This document shows positions 7,707-9,298 of a DNA stretch of 9,298 nt, one piece after another. Position 1 is the stretch's first letter, and every line of letters starts with the position of its first letter. The translations under genes and the position numbers were made by a program. The stretch is from contig JACTML010000066.1 of NCBI GenBank assembly GCA_014584635.1, positions 1 through 9,298 of the forward strand, in the 5' to 3' direction. The stretch is from Nitrosomonas eutropha (lineage in GTDB: Bacteria; Pseudomonadota; Gammaproteobacteria; Burkholderiales; Nitrosomonadaceae). Below the pieces are notes generated by a model that was not told the origin of the DNA, did not search any database, and worked only from the letters and a program-made list of their open reading frames with translations.

Positions 7707-7832
7707 TCAGAGGGAGGCCAGATGAGATTGGCCATTAGGGTTTACGGTAAAGAGGAATCTGCGTAAAAAATTACCGTACTCTGACGCAAAATCCTGAAAA
7801 TCGTTCAATAGCCGCTTAAGTTGCACTTAAAT
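7675..7832 (-). ncRNA. Possible small RNA ending at the orphan terminator
   Basis: This is inferred from the minus-strand terminator and the stem-loops just upstream of it: GGCCA/TGGCC at 7716-7733, TACGGTAA/TTACCGTA at 7743-7778 interleaved with TGCGT/ACGCA at 7760-7788, and TTAAG/CTTAA at 7816-7830. A weak promoter-like pair may lie at about 7840-7870 on the minus strand (TTTTCA, 18 bases, TATTAA). I do not recognise it as 6S RNA, 4.5S RNA, RNase P RNA, tmRNA or a known riboswitch. The 5' end is a guess, and the transcript itself is unproven. Confidence 0.25.
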
Positions 7833-7874
7833 CGAAATAATTTAATATTCGGCAGCACCCGTCACTGAAAATAA

Positions 7875-7903
7875 TCATGAATTCATGCTACAACAAATAT
7901 AAC
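7875..7903 (+). promoter_or_regulatory. Candidate regulated promoter: palindrome over the -35 position and TATAAC -10 box
   Basis: TATAAC at 7898-7903 matches the -10 consensus at 5 of 6 positions. The -35 position shows no TTGACA-like sequence but is covered by the perfect 12-bp palindrome CATGAATTCATG (7876-7887). A weak -35 with an overlapping palindrome is typical of promoters controlled by a DNA-binding regulator. A transcript would start near 7910 and run into the 36-codon ORF and the hydroquinone reductase gene. The regulator is not identifiable. Confidence 0.35.
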
Positions 7904-7925
7904 GCTGGCATTCTAGGGAAGAAGC

Positions 7926-8036
7926 ATGAATAAACTGACCATATTACAGTTATGCTTTTTCAGTTCAGACACTCGCTCTCTTCCCGGTACAGCTGATAAT
8001 AATCAAACAAACAGCGAAAAACCGGCAGTGATCTGA
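7926..8036 (+). CDS. Possible 36-residue small protein or leader peptide
   Basis: An ATG at 7926 is preceded, 5 bases upstream, by the good Shine-Dalgarno sequence AGGGAA (7915-7920). It opens a frame of 36 codons ending in TGA at 8034-8036, 35 bases before the reductase start. The product begins MNKLTILQLCFF, a short basic-then-hydrophobic start, followed by a polar tail rich in Asn, Thr, Ser and Pro. It resembles a short exported peptide, but the hydrophobic stretch is brief and the cysteine is not in a proper lipobox, so a lipoprotein call is not justified. I do not recognise a family. A leader peptide, a decayed gene or chance are all possible; the ribosome-binding site and position argue mildly against chance. 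Confidence 0.3.
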   Translation: MNKLTILQLCFFSSDTRSLPGTADNNQTNSEKPAVI

Positions 8037-8071
8037 GAGCAATATTTTCTAATTAACCGGAGAAATCATCC

Positions 8072-9031
8072 GTGGGACTTTTAATTGATGGTAACTGGCA
8101 CGATCAGTGGTATTCCTCTAAAAACGGGGAATTCATACGTGAAAATGCCCAATATCGCAACTGGATCACAGCAGACGGGCAACCGGGTCCATCTGGAGAA
8201 GGCGGGTTCGCTGCTGAATCGGGACGCTATCATTTATTCGTATCCCTGGCCTGTCCATGGGCACACCGCACCCTGATTTTCCGTCATTTGAAGGAGCTGG
8301 AGGAGCATATTGGCGTTACTGTCGTTGATCCCAAAATGCTGGAACATGGCTGGACATTCAGCGAAGTTTCCCAAAACAACCCCATTCCTGATATCCAGTA
8401 TCTTTATCAGGTTTATACACACGTCAAACCGGATTACACCGGACGGGTTACGGTGCCGGTATTATGGGATAAACAGCGCAACACCATCGTCAGCAATGAA
8501 TCATCCGAAATTATCCGCATGTTTAACAGCGCGTTTGATGCAATCACAGGTAATGCCCTGGATTTTTATCCGCAAGCATTGCGCGACGAAATTAATGCGA
8601 TCAACGAAGCAGTGTACCGGGATTTTAATAATGGCGTTTACCGGGCAGGCTTTGCCACCAGACAATCGGTCTATGAAACAGCTTACGATCAGGTATTCGC
8701 CAGGCTGGATGCATTGGAAGATATACTCAATACGCAACGCTATCTGGCAGGTGAACTTCTGACTGAGGCTGACTGGCGGTTGTTTACCACGCTTATTCGC
8801 TTCGACAGTGTTTATTACAGTCACTTCAAGCTCAACAAGCGGCGTATTGAAGACTATGCCAATCTATCCAATTATTTGCGAGCGTTGTATCAGGTACCCG
8901 GTATTGCTGACCTTGTAAATTTTACCCATATCAAAACACATTATTACTACAGCCATTCCACCATTAACCCAACCCGGATTATTCCCAAAGGGCCGGAGAT
9001 TGATTACACCCGGCCGCATAACCGGGGGTAG
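8072..9031 (+). CDS. yqjG: Glutathionyl-hydroquinone reductase (Xi-class glutathione transferase, YqjG/EcfG/PcpF type)
   Basis: This cytoplasmic enzyme of 319 residues (E. coli YqjG 328) reduces glutathionyl-hydroquinones with glutathione, releasing hydroquinone and glutathione disulfide, and so rescues quinones trapped as glutathione adducts. The catalytic cysteine is C61 in ACPWAHRTLIF. Other family marks are GRYHLFVSLACPWAHR, VPVLWD at 128-133, the glutathione-site SNESSEI at 141-147, NNGVYRAGFA at 186-195, TEADWRLFTTLIRFD at 231-245, and the Xi-class C-terminal HYYYSHSTINPT with IPKGP. The start is GTG 8072, with GGAGA at 8059-8063 eight bases upstream, and gives the usual N-terminus MGLLIDGNWHDQWY. 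The motifs are complete. Upstream lies a candidate regulated promoter and a 36-codon ORF; downstream the convergent fbp ends 36 bases away. The natural quinone substrate is not evident. Confidence 0.95.
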   Translation: MGLLIDGNWHDQWYSSKNGEFIRENAQYRNWITADGQPGPSGEGGFAAESGRYHLFVSLACPWAHRTLIFRHLKELEEHIGVTVVDPKMLEHGWTFSEVSQNNPIPDIQYLYQVYTHVKPDYTGRVTVPVLWDKQRNTIVSNESSEIIRMFNSAFDAITGNALDFYPQALRDEINAINEAVYRDFNNGVYRAGFATRQSVYETAYDQVFARLDALEDILNTQRYLAGELLTEADWRLFTTLIRFDSVYYSHFKLNKRRIEDYANLSNYLRALYQVPGIADLVNFTHIKTHYYYSHSTINPTRIIPKGPEIDYTRPHNRG

Positions 9032-9067
9032 CAGGTTTTTCCTCTCCCCCGTTAAATCCAACGCTGA

Positions 9068-9298
9068 TCAGCTGTTGTGATATTTTCGGACCACCTCAAC
9101 TTCATTCTTCGATCCCAGAATAACAGGAACGCGCTGGTGCAGGTTCTCCGGCGTGATATCCAGGATACGTTCGTAACCGGTCGTTGATAATCCTCCCGCC
9201 TGCTCAACGATAAAGCTCATCGGGTTGGCTTCATACATCAGACGTAAACGACCGGGTTTACTTGGGTCCTTGGTATCACGTGGATACATAAAAATACC
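9068..9298 (-). CDS. fbp: Fructose-1,6-bisphosphatase class I, C-terminal part (gene runs off the window)
   Basis: The last 76 residues and the TGA stop (9068-9070) are present; the full protein is usually about 330 residues, so roughly three quarters lie beyond the right edge. The enzyme hydrolyses fructose 1,6-bisphosphate to fructose 6-phosphate in gluconeogenesis and, in autotrophs, the Calvin cycle. Visible family motifs are GIFMYP at the window edge, [19 protein letters not shown] (substrate and metal-site region), and [21 protein letters not shown] near the end. The similarity to the E. coli Fbp C-terminus is strong. It is convergent with the hydroquinone reductase gene, and the 36-base gap holds no convincing terminator. 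Confidence 0.95.
   Translation of the reverse strand, partial: GIFMYPRDTKDPSKPGRLRLMYEANPMSFIVEQAGGLSTTGYERILDITPENLHQRVPVILGSKNEVEVVRKYHNS

Larger units (their letters stand above)
7595..8071. other. 477-bp intergenic region dense in inverted repeats
   Basis: No recognised gene family lies here, but the region is rich in structure. Stem-loops occur at 7628-7646 (8 bp with one G-U pair in plus-strand RNA), 7651-7670 (GTACA/TGTAC), 7675-7706 (terminator-like), 7716-7733 (GGCCA/TGGCC), 7743-7788 (interleaved), 7816-7830 (TTAAG/CTTAA) and 7922-7957. A 12-bp palindrome, a -10-like box and a 36-codon ORF lie in the right half. Sub-features are listed separately where they can be supported. Confidence 0.7.

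Noticed and set aside
7628..7735. 35-codon minus-strand ORF (begins MANLIWPPSEP)
   Set aside because: It has no ribosome-binding site and runs straight through the minus-strand intrinsic terminator, so the terminator is the better explanation of the sequence.
9023..9051. CGGGGG/CCCCCG inverted repeat after the reductase gene as a terminator
   Set aside because: The stem is only 6 bp, begins inside the coding sequence, has a 17-base loop, and is not followed by a T-run on either strand.
1..9298. tRNA or rRNA genes, CRISPR array, insertion sequence, prophage or defence genes
   Set aside because: Looked for on both strands; no matching conserved arms, regularly spaced repeats, transposase or phage-like proteins were seen.

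Overview
The window looks like a chromosomal housekeeping segment from a proteobacterium, most likely a betaproteobacterium. A nitrifier of the Nitrosomonas type is a plausible guess, made from protein style and a base composition of roughly 48-50% G+C judged by eye; no rRNA or other marker gene confirms it. The CysJ/CysI pair, SixA, the glutathionyl-hydroquinone reductase and the class I fructose-bisphosphatase are all proteobacterial in style. I see no tRNA, rRNA, CRISPR array, insertion sequence or prophage gene.

Layout. (1) 1-3332, plus strand: cysJ (5' end outside the window) and cysI, the two subunits of NADPH-sulfite reductase, tightly coupled. (2) 3333-3421: an intergenic gap with a perfect 14-bp stem-loop between convergent genes. 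(3) 3422-4528, minus strand: a Tat-exported transglutaminase-like protein. (4) 4529-4609: a short divergent promoter region. (5) 4610-7594, plus strand: four co-directional genes for an alpha/beta-hydrolase carboxylesterase, a VIT1/CCC1-type iron/manganese transporter, a SixA-type phosphohistidine phosphatase and a NodB-type polysaccharide deacetylase. (6) 7595-8071: a 477-bp gap unusually rich in inverted repeats. It holds an orphan minus-strand intrinsic terminator, a pseudoknot-like set of nested repeats, a palindrome next to a good -10 box, and a 36-codon ORF with a good ribosome-binding site. (7) 8072-9031, plus strand: glutathionyl-hydroquinone reductase. (8) 9068-9298, minus strand: the C-terminal end of fructose-1,6-bisphosphatase, convergent with the reductase gene.

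How the genes work together. CysJ and CysI form one enzyme that reduces sulfite to sulfide for cysteine synthesis. The four-gene plus-strand run has no obvious shared pathway and may be grouped only loosely. The reductase recycles glutathionyl-quinones, and Fbp belongs to gluconeogenesis and the Calvin cycle. The coding genes all belong to known families. The most interesting unexplained sequence is the gap at 7595-8071, which may encode a small RNA on the minus strand and a regulated leader with a short ORF ahead of the reductase gene. These are inferences from sequence pattern only.
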